Source: JADLHS01 sp044225555 (lineage in GTDB: Bacteria; Verrucomicrobiota; Verrucomicrobiia; Limisphaerales; JADLHS01). Taken from it: 64,000 nucleotides of DNA. The position numbers and the translations under genes were made by a program. Below the pieces are notes generated by a model. That model was given only the letters and a program-made list of their open reading frames with translations, was not told where the DNA came from and made no database searches. Positions 29,660-39,168 of this stretch are shown piece after piece (position 1 is the first letter of the stretch; every line of letters begins with the position of its first letter). Location: the NCBI GenBank assembly GCA_044225555.1, contig JBGAIM010000024.1, positions 1 through 64,000 of the forward strand. Direction: 5' to 3'.

Positions 29660-30268
29660 TTACGGCTGGAGCGCCTTTTTTATCAGGCCAAGCTCCTGCG
29701 GGCCATAGTCCAGCTTCAGTGCTTCGGCTTGTGCGGTGGGCGTCATTTTCTTCCATGACTTTTGCAGCGCGTTGATCATTTTGTCCTCGTCAGATTTTGC
29801 GGCGAGTGCGGCGAATTGCCGTTCGAGGAAGACCAGACACAACGCGTCTTCCAGCACACGCACTTCCAGGTCGGCGGGGAAGTTCTGTTTCAGGTTCAAC
29901 TCCTGCACCCGCTGGATCGTTGCCGCATCGTAACCAACTTCGCGAAGAATTTCCCCCGCCTTATCGGCGTGGAACTTTTTCAAGTCGGCCCGCCAGCGCA
30001 GGTAGCCGGGTTTGTCCAGCGGATAGGAGTTGCGCGGAATCTCCCATCGACAAAGGTGCTGACAGCGGGCAGCCAGGCGGAGGGGTTCGCCGGCATTGGG
30101 CGCAAGCTTGAGCACCCAGTCCGTGAGCCATTGGGCGTAGATCAACTCGCGCGGATACGACTGGCCGGCCACCCGTTCGACGTTGGGATCGCGCGCATTC
30201 TCGGCGTCGAAACGCCGCAGAACTGATTCAAAGCGTTTTGCGTCGGCGGGTTGAAAGCCAGTTTGCAC
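29660..30268 (-). CDS. DUF4202 family protein
   Basis: 202 residues matching DUF4202 throughout: FDAENARDPN near the start, then HLCRWEIPRNSYPLDKPGYLRWR, the recognisable core with a His and paired acidic residues as in HD-like fold enzymes, and LEDALCLVFLERQF. Cytoplasmic; function not established. The element's right junction touches the stop codon but does not alter the gene. Confidence 0.9.
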   Translation of the reverse strand: MQTGFQPADAKRFESVLRRFDAENARDPNVERVAGQSYPRELIYAQWLTDWVLKLAPNAGEPLRLAARCQHLCRWEIPRNSYPLDKPGYLRWRADLKKFHADKAGEILREVGYDAATIQRVQELNLKQNFPADLEVRVLEDALCLVFLERQFAALAAKSDEDKMINALQKSWKKMTPTAQAEALKLDYGPQELGLIKKALQP

Positions 30269-30389
30269 GACGGCGTTATTTCAGACCGGGCGGCTGCCGG
30301 CAAGCGCGAAGCGGTTTGTGCTCGCTTCACAGCGCGCGTTGTGGCTTCCTATGCCCCGCTCGGAAACCGGGCAACACTGTTTACAAACT

Positions 30390-31592
30390 ATGGAATCGTT
30401 ACCGACGGTCATTTTGAAACCCGGGGAAGCGGATCGCGTTGTGGCGGGTCACCCCTGGATTTATCACGGCTCAATTCTGCGCACGACGGCCCAGGCGGGC
30501 GATGGCGAGATGGTGCAGGTGAAGGATCATCGCCAGCGGTTGTTGGGGGTCGGCTTCTACAATTCCAAATCCAAGATCAACGTGCGTGTGCTCGCGCCGG
30601 AGCGCGTCGAGGTGGATCAAAGCTTTTTCGATGCGCGCATCGCCGCCGCGCTCGCGGTGCGCCAGCGGCATTTGCCAAACGCGACATCGTTCCGCGTGGT
30701 GAATGCAGAGAGTGATTTTCTGACCGGTCTCATCATTGATAAGTACGAGGATGTGATCGTGATCCAGATTTCTGCGCTCGGCATGGAGAAACGGAAGGAC
30801 AAGATTGTGGCGGCGGTGCAGAAGATTTTTTCGCCCCGCGCGATTCTGGAGCGGAGCGATGTGGCGTCCCGCAAGTTCGAAGGTTTGGAGGAGGCCAACG
30901 GGGTGATTGCCGGCGAACTCAGCAGCCCGGTCGCGGTCAACTTGAACGGGCTGAGGTTCGAAACCGATATTCTCGGCGGGCACAAGACGGGGATGTATCT
31001 GGATCAACAGACCAGTTACGAGGCGGTGGCGCAATTCGCGAAGGGCGCGAGTGTGCTGGATTGTTTCAGCTTCCTCGGCGGGTTCGGACTGCACGCGGCG
31101 CGAGCCGGCGCGGCGCACGTTCACCTGCTGGATCAGAGCGCGGACGCGGTGGCGGCGTCACTGCGCAACGCGGAGGCGAACGGCCTAAAGAAGACCGTGA
31201 GCGCCGAGGCGATCAATGTCTTTGACTGGCTGAAGGCGAACACGGCGGTGAAACCGCATGAGCGCGTGATTCCGCGCTATGATCTGATCGTGCTCGATCC
31301 GCCTTCGTTCACGCGCAATCGAGCGTCAGTGGGCGATGCGTTGCGGGGTTACAAGGAGATTCACATCCGCGCGCTCAAGTTGCTGCGGCCCGGCGGCACG
31401 CTGGCGACGTTCTGTTGTTCGCATCACGTGGACGCGGTGACGTTTCAAGATGTAATTCTGTCTGCTGCTTTCGATACGCGCCGGATCTTGCGACGCGTGG
31501 CAACGTATTCGCAGTCGCCCGACCATCCGGTCATCCCGATGATTCCGGAGACGGAATACTTGAAGGGCTTTGCCTTCGAGTTGGTGCGGTAA
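30390..31592 (+). CDS. rlmI: Class I SAM-dependent rRNA methyltransferase (RlmI-like)
   Basis: 400 residues. An N-terminal PUA-like domain (ILKPGEADRVVAGHPWIYHGSI) and a central EEHEE-type domain precede a Rossmann methyltransferase with SAM site VLDCFSFLGGFGLHAARAGA and the NPPY-equivalent LDPPSF. The C-terminal CCSHHVD motif is characteristic of RlmI/YccW, which makes m5C in 23S rRNA. The symbol is given by family and not proven for this organism. Start at 30390; upstream in-frame starts lie in a region divergent from the DUF4202 gene. Confidence 0.88.
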   Translation: MESLPTVILKPGEADRVVAGHPWIYHGSILRTTAQAGDGEMVQVKDHRQRLLGVGFYNSKSKINVRVLAPERVEVDQSFFDARIAAALAVRQRHLPNATSFRVVNAESDFLTGLIIDKYEDVIVIQISALGMEKRKDKIVAAVQKIFSPRAILERSDVASRKFEGLEEANGVIAGELSSPVAVNLNGLRFETDILGGHKTGMYLDQQTSYEAVAQFAKGASVLDCFSFLGGFGLHAARAGAAHVHLLDQSADAVAASLRNAEANGLKKTVSAEAINVFDWLKANTAVKPHERVIPRYDLIVLDPPSFTRNRASVGDALRGYKEIHIRALKLLRPGGTLATFCCSHHVDAVTFQDVILSAAFDTRRILRRVATYSQSPDHPVIPMIPETEYLKGFAFELVR

Positions 31593-31632
31593 TTAAGGCT
31601 CAACCAACATCGGATAGAAGAATGGTAGGTTG

Positions 31633-31660
31633 CCGACGGCGCTCGGATGAGGAGCCGTCA
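31633..31660. terminator. Hairpin between convergent genes
   Basis: GACGGC-G-CTC / GAGCCGTC, eight pairs with one bulge, in the 148-bp gap between the methyltransferase and the giant surface protein. No T-run on either side. Possible weak two-way stop. Confidence 0.3.
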
Positions 31661-31740
31661 TTGCGTTAGCAAACTCACGTGGTCGCTCGTTCCAGACAAT
31701 GGTTTGGGCATGCAATACACGCAGCTTGGGTGGATTCCCA

Positions 31741-34700
31741 TCAAAGGCGGAGGCGGTAGAATTTTTTTGTTCCGATCAACGACGGTGTAAACGGCGAGAC
31801 GTCGGTCACGTCCACATACGGGCCGGCGACTTCATTGGCTTCCTGCAAGGTGCCGACCGGCCAGGAGAGCCGTAATTGCCCGCCCGGAAAACTCATGCCA
31901 ATGGAGGGCACGGGATACACGACTACATGAAACGTCTGGGTTGCCGAAAGGCTGGGTGTGCCGTTGTCGATTACGATCACGGAGATTGTATTTGTGCCCG
32001 GCACCGCCGGCACCCAATGGAAGTGGCCCGAGCTGGCGCCGATGGATGCGCCCGCGGGCGCGCCCGATCCGAGAGAAAACGTGAGTGTCTGCGCAGGCAC
32101 GTTGGTGTCGGTGGCGCTGGCCGTGAAATCCAACGCCTGACCGACGACCATCTCGATGTCGTTGACTGGTGCCAATGTTGGCGGCGAATTGGGGAGGACG
32201 TTGGCCGCGCGCGGCGTCTCCGTGGCAAACGGAACGATGTTTGCGGCGCCGTCGGGAAAACGACCTTCGCTCACATCCGAGGTTTGCCCGCCAAAAATGA
32301 CAGCATCAATCTGTGTACCGTCGGCGGCAAAGATTCCGATGGCTTCGCCTCCTTTGCTCAAGGCGAAACTGGCATGGAGATCCGCGCGGTTGGTACTGTT
32401 CTGGCCGCTTTCGTTGTCCGCCCAAACGAGCAGGTAACCATGGGGAGCAATGACGTAATGACCGTTATTGGGAATCAAGAACTGAGTTTTGTTGGTCAAG
32501 GTGTCGGTCAAATAGTAACCGCCGAGATCAACGGTGTTAGTACCCGGGTTGTAGATTTCGAACCAATCTTCGTAGTTGCTGTCCGCCGGATCGGCGAGAC
32601 TGATCGTGTTGTCCGCCATCCATTCGTTGATGAAAACGTTGAGCGGTGGTGAAGCGCTGCTATTGGTTGCGCCGGGAGTGAATTGAAACAGCTTGCCGCG
32701 ATAGAACGGTTGCGCGTCCGGGATATCGCCATAACTCCAGTTGGACGGCAGGGCGGTGTAAGTGAGGTAATCCAGAATCTGCACCTCATTGCCGACCGTA
32801 CGGGAGAGCGCGACTTGGCCGTTGCCCGAGGGGAGCCGGAAGCTGGTGTGTGGGGCAAGGCCGGTGGATTGATTGGTTTGATTATCGCACCACACCACCA
32901 GATAGCCGCCGGCAGCCACGGTGACGTTTGAAGGAAACGCCCAACGCGCGAGATTCGTGTAACTGTCGCCAAGGTAGTAGCCGCCGAGGTTGATGGCATT
33001 GGTCCCGGGATTGTAGAGTTCCACCCAAGGCTCCCGCTGGCCGGCATTATCGAGCGGGCCGGAGACGTTGTCGGCCTGAGCCTCGTTCAACCACAAATTC
33101 GGAAAGGCGGCGACCGCGCCAAATATCGAATTGGTCGCGCCTGGCGTCGCCGGGGTTGCCGAGGTGATACTGGGGGGCATCGGATTCAACGTGATGTTCG
33201 GACTGGAGCCGGTGAGCCGAACGGTCAGCGGGCCGCCATTGGTCGTGGGCAGATACCAGAAACTCAGCGAATAAGGCGCGCCGGTGACGAGGTTGGGCAA
33301 AATGTTTTGATAAATCGAATCGCTGTTCCCGCCACCCGGAGCCGTGGCGATCAGGTGCAAGCTTGAGTTGCCAGTGTGTTTTACGGCGGTACTGAGGGCG
33401 GATTGGGCGAAGTCGGCCGTTACATTCCAGGTTACGCTTAACGCGGATTCAAAGCCGCCGTTGGCCAACAGGTTGACGCCGACATCCGGTTGGCTTCCCG
33501 CCACGATCTTGACGTCATCAATGTAAATGTCGCCGGCGCTTTGAAGGTAAATGTAGAGGAGCGAACCGCTCGCGTTGGCGGTGGCGGAAGCATAAACCCA
33601 GGCCGGGCCGGCGCCATTGGTTTGCGCTGTGGACCAGTTGGCGACGCGGCTGTTGTCTTGATTGGGATCACGCAACTGTAGTGACATGCCCGCTGTCAAT
33701 GCCGGCCAGGGTTCGGTGGCTTCGTAACGGACCTGATCCACCGCGTTGGAATCGCCCGGGCGCAGCAGGCTGAGAGTTTCGCCGTCGGATTGCAGGTTGC
33801 CGGAGTATTGATCAAACACCAAAACGTCCGCTCCGTGGATGGCGTTGAAGATGACCCGGTCCCGGGCAAGCACCACGAATCCGCGCGGGCCAATGCTGGC
33901 GCCGTTCGGGAAAGTGTAGGCCAAGCCGTTTACGGTCCAGCGCGAAAGATCAAAGGCGTTCGTGGGCGAGGTGTTGAACAGTTCGACAAACTCGCCATTG
34001 GGCAGAGAAGGTTGAAACTGGATTTCGTTAAGTACGACGCTGCCAATCGGCGTGGGCGGGGCAGTGCTGTTAATCGCTGAAACGGCATTGCTTGCTCCGG
34101 CGACAGGATTTCCCGATGCGCCCAGACCAACAACGCTGAAGTAATTGCTTCCCTGCGGCAAGGGTACCGTGGCAACCCAGTTGGATACGGTGGTCCAACG
34201 GACGGTCCAGGCCTGCCCGTTGATGGTGATGCTGGCGACATCCACTGGCGCCGTGCCTTGAATAACTCCCAAATTATTGCTGGTTGTCACCGTGGGGTTC
34301 ACAGAGAAGGTGGTGGCGACGTTCGCGAGCTGGCTGATGAGGTAATTGCGGCGTTGTCCGGCGTAGTCCTTCAAGGGCTGGAGGTCAGTGCTCACGCCGT
34401 TGACCGCGAGACCGGTGTTAATTGCATCAAGCCGTGCGGCCAGAGTCGCGGGAACGAGCGGGCCATTGACCGCACTTTGGAACGCCCGCCAATAGGCCCG
34501 TTGGAATTCGGGAAAGGCCCGCAGTAGTTCCAGCACCGGTTCATTGCTGCCGAACAGGGGATCCGTGGCGCTATTGCCGCCACTGCTCAGGACGAAATCA
34601 ATGTCCCAAGGCAGAAGTTGCCAACGCGAAGAACGCGGCTTGTACGCGAACATGTTTTTGCCCCGGGAATAACCGTAGCTGTCCCAGTTGCCGACGATGC

Positions 34701-37700
34701 GCTCGACGGCGAGCACTCGCATAAACTCCTCCACATCCATCAGCCCGAGCACGTGGGTCCGAAACGGTTCGGGTTGGCTGGCGTTGGCAGCATCCACCAA
34801 GGCAAACAGATTGGTAAAGGCGCTTCCCGACTCGCCGTAGCCGCGCGGTCGCCAGTTCCAACGGTAGCGGGCGGTCTTTTTTACGCCGCCGGTGGTGGTG
34901 AACTTCAGCATCGTCGCATCCACGTTGCCGAACTTGTTGTCGCCGGAGTCGTCGAATTCAAACCAGTCTTCGATCTTGTGCAAGTCGCCGTTGTTGTCGT
35001 CCGGGAAAAATTCGCTCACGACGTCCCCATTGGGTTGTTGGGCGTCCTCGTAAACCGCGCTGCGTTGCTGGGAATTAAAGAACAATTTTATGTAGCGCCG
35101 ATGGAGGTAGGGTGCTCCGATCTTCCGGCCGATCCAAAATGCGGTGCGTTCCGCCTGGTACGTGGGATCACTATTCAAGTTGCCGATGGTGGCGAGGACA
35201 AAATCACCAGCGCCCAATACCGTGTCGTCATCGGCCAGATTGAGTTCGTAATCGCAAGCGGAGCCGTCCGGCCCGCTATAGCCGGGGGTGTGCCACGGGC
35301 TGCCGCTATAAAGCGTTCCCGCGTTGTAAACAACCCGGCAGCCACCGTAAACAAACGTGGCGTCCAGCGCGCGATTGCTTTGTTTCCCCCGGGCCGTCCA
35401 GCGCGCCACATTGGACTGCGTAACCCAGAGGCGGTAATCGCCGAGGGTTCCGCCCGGCTGAACTTCGCCAAAGCCGACCAGACATTCGCGGGTTGGTGCG
35501 TCGTCGGGAAAGCGACTGCTGGCGACCGGCGTGCCGGCATCCGCCGCTTCGACATAAAAAGCCACGCGAGTGCCGCTGGATTGCGCGGGAATGATGCCCG
35601 AGTAGAGTCCAGCGCCCCGATATGCCATCGTCACCGCCGTGTATGCTGAGGCGGGGTCAACCCGGTATTTCAAGACGGGTTGCGCGACTCCGTCGGGATC
35701 TTCGATTTGAGCGAAGACCGTCACCGGCTCGGCGGCAGTGGGAAGGATGGGCCAGTGGCGCACGCCCGAAATCGCAGGACCGTTGTTGGTGCGGTATTGC
35801 GTATTGCGCAAGCCGGGTGAACCCAGATTCCGGGTGGCCACTGAATCGCCCGTGGCTTCGAGCCAGTTGCCATGCAGGCGTAGGAGGATCTCCGGGTGAC
35901 CCTTCAGCCATCTCACTTTGGCTCGCAAGGTGGCCGTCGTACCCGTGGTCAGGGTTTGAGAAAGCGCGGTGCGAATGCGATTGCCGCCTGTATCCCCACG
36001 GTCGGTGGCGATGGCGTGCAAACACCCGCCGCTATAGCCTCCGGCAGATTCCCAACGCGAATCCTCATGCGTGCCTTGGAAGAACCAGCCGCTGGCATCC
36101 GAGTCAAACGTGGCATTGACCACCGCGTTGCCACCGCCTTGGGGGATGACTTCGACGTTATCAATCAAGCACTCGCCGGCCCCGAGCAAAATCACCTGTA
36201 ACTGGTCGGCGGCGGCCAGGCCGCCGTTGTCGAGGAAGCCGGTGAACTCGATGGTGGTCCAAGCGCTCTTGTTGCTCTCGTCGCTGTCCGCCCAGGTGGC
36301 GGCGAGATTGCCGTCACTCCGGGCGTCAGTTCTTTCCAGGCTGCTGCCGCCGCCATCGGACCATTTCCCCCAACGCCCACCAGTTTCGTAGCGAGCCTGG
36401 TCCACAACGATGTGGATGATGTTGGTGACCAGTTGACCAAATCCATTGGTGGACACCACGTCATCCGGTTTGTCCAAGGTGATGAGATCGCCGCCGTTGC
36501 CGAGTTTGCCACCATAGTTCCCCAACACGACGCTCGCAGCGAGCCCGGGATGGGTCGCCAGCAAATTGGTGACATCGTTCGCGACAATTAGAAAGCTGTT
36601 TGAGGCGATGACAGTCCCGCTTGGAAACGTAAAGGTGATGCCGCCGCGCAACCGCCACTTGTCCAGGGCGATGGGGTTCGTGCCGCGATTGAAGATTTCC
36701 ACGAATTCATCCGCATCCAATCCGCTGGGGGGATGATACATGATTTCATTGATGACCACATCGCTGGCCAGCGGGCGTGTGTTGGCTGCGGCCAGGGTCG
36801 GGGAAGTAAGGCGGTGGAAACCTGGAGCACCATCGGGATATCGTCCGAAGGGGGTGCCGTTTTCCTGATCGCCAAAGCGCAAGGCGTCAATGACGCGAAC
36901 GTTGTCGCTGCTGATGAGATAGACGGACTCGCCTTCCGCACTCAAAGCAAAGCCGAGTTGGGTTTGAGTGAAAGCAACGAAGCCGCGCGCGGGGATGCTG
37001 GTGCCGTTGGCAATCTTAAATCGGTTCGTGGTGGGATCATCAGTAAGAAAGCAACCGCTTAAATCCACCGGCAGAGAGCTGTAATTGAACAGTTCGATGT
37101 AATCCTCCAAGGGCGGATCGGTATGGGCGAGGATTTCATTGATCAAGACCGTGCGCCACGGATTTACGGAAGGGACATCGTTCGCACGCGGCGAACCGTT
37201 GATGCGATCACTGGCCGCCCAGGCCTTGGGATTGCCCTCGCCATAACTGGGGCGCGCCAGTACCAGGGAATGTCCAGCACCATCAGCCGCGGCGGGCCAG
37301 GGAGATTCGTCGTCGTAGGTTACCTCCTGGAGGATTGCGCCAAGCTCGTCGCGGAGGCGGATGGTTCCGCCTCCATTGTCGAGGACGTTGGTGGAATTTC
37401 CCGGAGTAGAATTCGTCAACGGCCCCAATACTCCGGTCAACCCAAAGACAGTTTGCACATCGGCCGGGACCGCCGCCACGATCTGATAGCTGCGCGCAGT
37501 AATGGTCGTTCCGATGGGGAACGTGTATCCCACGTCACCGGAGAGACGATGGCCGCCAAGGTCCTCGGGCCAGGGATTGGAATTGTAGATTTCGATAAAC
37601 TCCAAGTTGCGTCCGTCCGCCCGGTCGATCGGGTGGTACATGATTTCGGTAATGGCCACGCCGGTGCGGCGGCTGGACGGTCCGGCGGGCTCGTTGGTGC

Positions 37701-38880
37701 CGGTGATCTGGCTGACCTCGGCGGGTGTATAGGTCAACAAGAACGACCGCTGGCTGTTTGGCAGGATGGTGTTTGGTGTTTGCGCCTGGTCTTTGACGTT
37801 ATTGATGGTGATGGTGTAGATCGTGCCCCAGGCGAGCGGGGTGGTCTTGAGCACCACGGTCTGGCCATCAGGAAGCAAGGTGGCTTTCAGTACCGACACG
37901 CCGTTATTCACCAGATAATTCGCCGCCGTGCCGGCGGACAACGGATCCAGTGGTTCGGAAAAGCCAACCGTGATCAGGGTGTTGTCGCCGAAGTTCTGCG
38001 CGTAAGTGGCGGTCGGGCGATTGGTATCCGGAGTGACGGTCAGGGTGGCGGTGAAACTGTTCGTTGTGCCGAGCGGATTCGCGGCGCGGCATTGGAAGGT
38101 GCTGCCGCTGTCGGCAAGCTGAACGGCGTTCAACGTGTATGAGGAACTGATCGCGCCCGGAATGTTTGTGCCGTTTCTCAGCCACTGATACGAAGCAGCG
38201 AGCGTTTCGACCAATTGCACGGTAAACGTGGCGTTGCTGCCCTCGGCCACGGTGAGGTTGGAGGGCTGGGCCGAGAACACCGGCGTAGCCAGCCCATAAA
38301 CAACCAGATTGGCGGCGGGGATGGGTGGCGAGTAATCCGCCGGATCGGATTCTCCCGGTTTCTGCCAGGTAACGGCGAGATTATCGCCGCCCCCGCCTTC
38401 CTTCATCAGGGCCTCAATGTAATAGCGCTGACCGGCGACGAGCGAAATTGCCGCGGACTTTTGGCCCGCCTCCACGTGGTAGTTGCGAGACGAGGTCCAG
38501 TTGTTCACCCGCGCGATGAGGCTTCGTCCGACCGGCGAATCGTTGGTGCTCAGAAAAAGCTGCGAATTGTCATCGCTGGAAATGACGAAGTAGTACGTGC
38601 CGCTCACCGGTGGGACCAACAGCGCGCGCAGCCGTTCGCCATAGTAATCGTAAACATCGGAGGGGGTTTCAAAACCGTTCGTGAGGATGTCCTTGAAAGT
38701 TGCATTGTTCGGAAAGGCGGCGTTGTTGGTGAGGTCGGCGACGGCGGTTCCCGTGATGTTGAACCACACTTCCCGCATCACCCCGTTGGACGATTGAGCG
38801 TGTCCGGCATCGGCGACGAACAAGGATAGCAGGAGGAGAACCCTGGGGAACACCCGGTAGAACGGCAGACTTAATTGCAT
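31741..38880 (-). CDS. Giant secreted protein: PA14, Ig, six lamin-tail domains and a CotH kinase-like domain
   Basis: 2,379 residues with a signal peptide (MQLSLPFYRVFPRVLLLLSL...GHA-QS). Rough order: PA14-like sugar-binding region (30-200), Ig-like domain (205-300), SbsA-type Ig domain, lamin-tail domains near 410 (VAITEIMYHP), 577 (VLINEILAH) and 705 (VVINEIMYHP), CotH kinase-like domain about 1240-1490 (GNWDSYGYSRGKNMFAYKP, then LPWDIDFV), lamin-tail domains near 1610, 1925 and 2080, a CBM-like stretch between, a putative-Ig domain (2235-2330), and the FYRLR C-terminus. Likely exported to the surface. CotH-like kinases elsewhere phosphorylate spore or secreted proteins. Earlier in-frame start at 38925 is less likely. 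Confidence 0.9.
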   Translation of the reverse strand: MQLSLPFYRVFPRVLLLLSLFVADAGHAQSSNGVMREVWFNITGTAVADLTNNAAFPNNATFKDILTNGFETPSDVYDYYGERLRALLVPPVSGTYYFVISSDDNSQLFLSTNDSPVGRSLIARVNNWTSSRNYHVEAGQKSAAISLVAGQRYYIEALMKEGGGGDNLAVTWQKPGESDPADYSPPIPAANLVVYGLATPVFSAQPSNLTVAEGSNATFTVQLVETLAASYQWLRNGTNIPGAISSSYTLNAVQLADSGSTFQCRAANPLGTTNSFTATLTVTPDTNRPTATYAQNFGDNTLITVGFSEPLDPLSAGTAANYLVNNGVSVLKATLLPDGQTVVLKTTPLAWGTIYTITINNVKDQAQTPNTILPNSQRSFLLTYTPAEVSQITGTNEPAGPSSRRTGVAITEIMYHPIDRADGRNLEFIEIYNSNPWPEDLGGHRLSGDVGYTFPIGTTITARSYQIVAAVPADVQTVFGLTGVLGPLTNSTPGNSTNVLDNGGGTIRLRDELGAILQEVTYDDESPWPAAADGAGHSLVLARPSYGEGNPKAWAASDRINGSPRANDVPSVNPWRTVLINEILAHTDPPLEDYIELFNYSSLPVDLSGCFLTDDPTTNRFKIANGTSIPARGFVAFTQTQLGFALSAEGESVYLISSDNVRVIDALRFGDQENGTPFGRYPDGAPGFHRLTSPTLAAANTRPLASDVVINEIMYHPPSGLDADEFVEIFNRGTNPIALDKWRLRGGITFTFPSGTVIASNSFLIVANDVTNLLATHPGLAASVVLGNYGGKLGNGGDLITLDKPDDVVSTNGFGQLVTNIIHIVVDQARYETGGRWGKWSDGGGSSLERTDARSDGNLAATWADSDESNKSAWTTIEFTGFLDNGGLAAADQLQVILLGAGECLIDNVEVIPQGGGNAVVNATFDSDASGWFFQGTHEDSRWESAGGYSGGCLHAIATDRGDTGGNRIRTALSQTLTTGTTATLRAKVRWLKGHPEILLRLHGNWLEATGDSVATRNLGSPGLRNTQYRTNNGPAISGVRHWPILPTAAEPVTVFAQIEDPDGVAQPVLKYRVDPASAYTAVTMAYRGAGLYSGIIPAQSSGTRVAFYVEAADAGTPVASSRFPDDAPTRECLVGFGEVQPGGTLGDYRLWVTQSNVARWTARGKQSNRALDATFVYGGCRVVYNAGTLYSGSPWHTPGYSGPDGSACDYELNLADDDTVLGAGDFVLATIGNLNSDPTYQAERTAFWIGRKIGAPYLHRRYIKLFFNSQQRSAVYEDAQQPNGDVVSEFFPDDNNGDLHKIEDWFEFDDSGDNKFGNVDATMLKFTTTGGVKKTARYRWNWRPRGYGESGSAFTNLFALVDAANASQPEPFRTHVLGLMDVEEFMRVLAVERIVGNWDSYGYSRGKNMFAYKPRSSRWQLLPWDIDFVLSSGGNSATDPLFGSNEPVLELLRAFPEFQRAYWRAFQSAVNGPLVPATLAARLDAINTGLAVNGVSTDLQPLKDYAGQRRNYLISQLANVATTFSVNPTVTTSNNLGVIQGTAPVDVASITINGQAWTVRWTTVSNWVATVPLPQGSNYFSVVGLGASGNPVAGASNAVSAINSTAPPTPIGSVVLNEIQFQPSLPNGEFVELFNTSPTNAFDLSRWTVNGLAYTFPNGASIGPRGFVVLARDRVIFNAIHGADVLVFDQYSGNLQSDGETLSLLRPGDSNAVDQVRYEATEPWPALTAGMSLQLRDPNQDNSRVANWSTAQTNGAGPAWVYASATANASGSLLYIYLQSAGDIYIDDVKIVAGSQPDVGVNLLANGGFESALSVTWNVTADFAQSALSTAVKHTGNSSLHLIATAPGGGNSDSIYQNILPNLVTGAPYSLSFWYLPTTNGGPLTVRLTGSSPNITLNPMPPSITSATPATPGATNSIFGAVAAFPNLWLNEAQADNVSGPLDNAGQREPWVELYNPGTNAINLGGYYLGDSYTNLARWAFPSNVTVAAGGYLVVWCDNQTNQSTGLAPHTSFRLPSGNGQVALSRTVGNEVQILDYLTYTALPSNWSYGDIPDAQPFYRGKLFQFTPGATNSSASPPLNVFINEWMADNTISLADPADSNYEDWFEIYNPGTNTVDLGGYYLTDTLTNKTQFLIPNNGHYVIAPHGYLLVWADNESGQNSTNRADLHASFALSKGGEAIGIFAADGTQIDAVIFGGQTSDVSEGRFPDGAANIVPFATETPRAANVLPNSPPTLAPVNDIEMVVGQALDFTASATDTNVPAQTLTFSLGSGAPAGASIGASSGHFHWVPAVPGTNTISVIVIDNGTPSLSATQTFHVVVYPVPSIGMSFPGGQLRLSWPVGTLQEANEVAGPYVDVTDVSPFTPSLIGTKKFYRLRL

Positions 38881-38885
38881 TTTAC

Positions 38886-38902
38886 AACAGTTGATAACAG
38901 TT
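38886..38902 (-). promoter_or_regulatory. Direct repeat in the leader of the giant gene
   Basis: AACAGTT occurs twice with a 10-bp period (AACAGTT-GAT-AACAGTT, plus-strand reading) just before the ATG. A one-turn spacing can mark a regulator site, here likely inside the 5' leader or at the promoter edge. Confidence 0.25.
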
Positions 38903-38941
38903 TGATCGGCAACATTGTAACACATTGAGCGGCTGTATCTA

Positions 38942-38978
38942 ATTAAAAAGAGGGGGGACGCTCACGACGAGCGCCCCC
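38942..38978 (-). terminator. Rho-independent terminator of the DUF2961 gene (minus strand)
   Basis: Minus-strand reading: GGGGGCGCTC-GTCGT-GAGCG-T-CCCCC, followed by TCTTTTTAATT. Ten base pairs with one bulge and a good T-run. It separates the DUF2961 gene from the giant gene downstream. The rest of 38979-39168 shows nothing recognisable. Confidence 0.75.
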
Positions 38979-39168
38979 GCGACCATCAACTTGGCTGACG
39001 CCGAGCGCAACGGTCGGGCACGAGGAGATTTTTGATTTCGCCTGCCGGTAGAACGACATCATCGGTCATCGGGCCGCAGGATGCCGATGTTCAGCGGGCA
39101 AACGGGCAGAAAATCAGCCTGCCCATATTTGCTTCCACGATTTGGCGGCGGGGTTTCGCCGCCACGGT

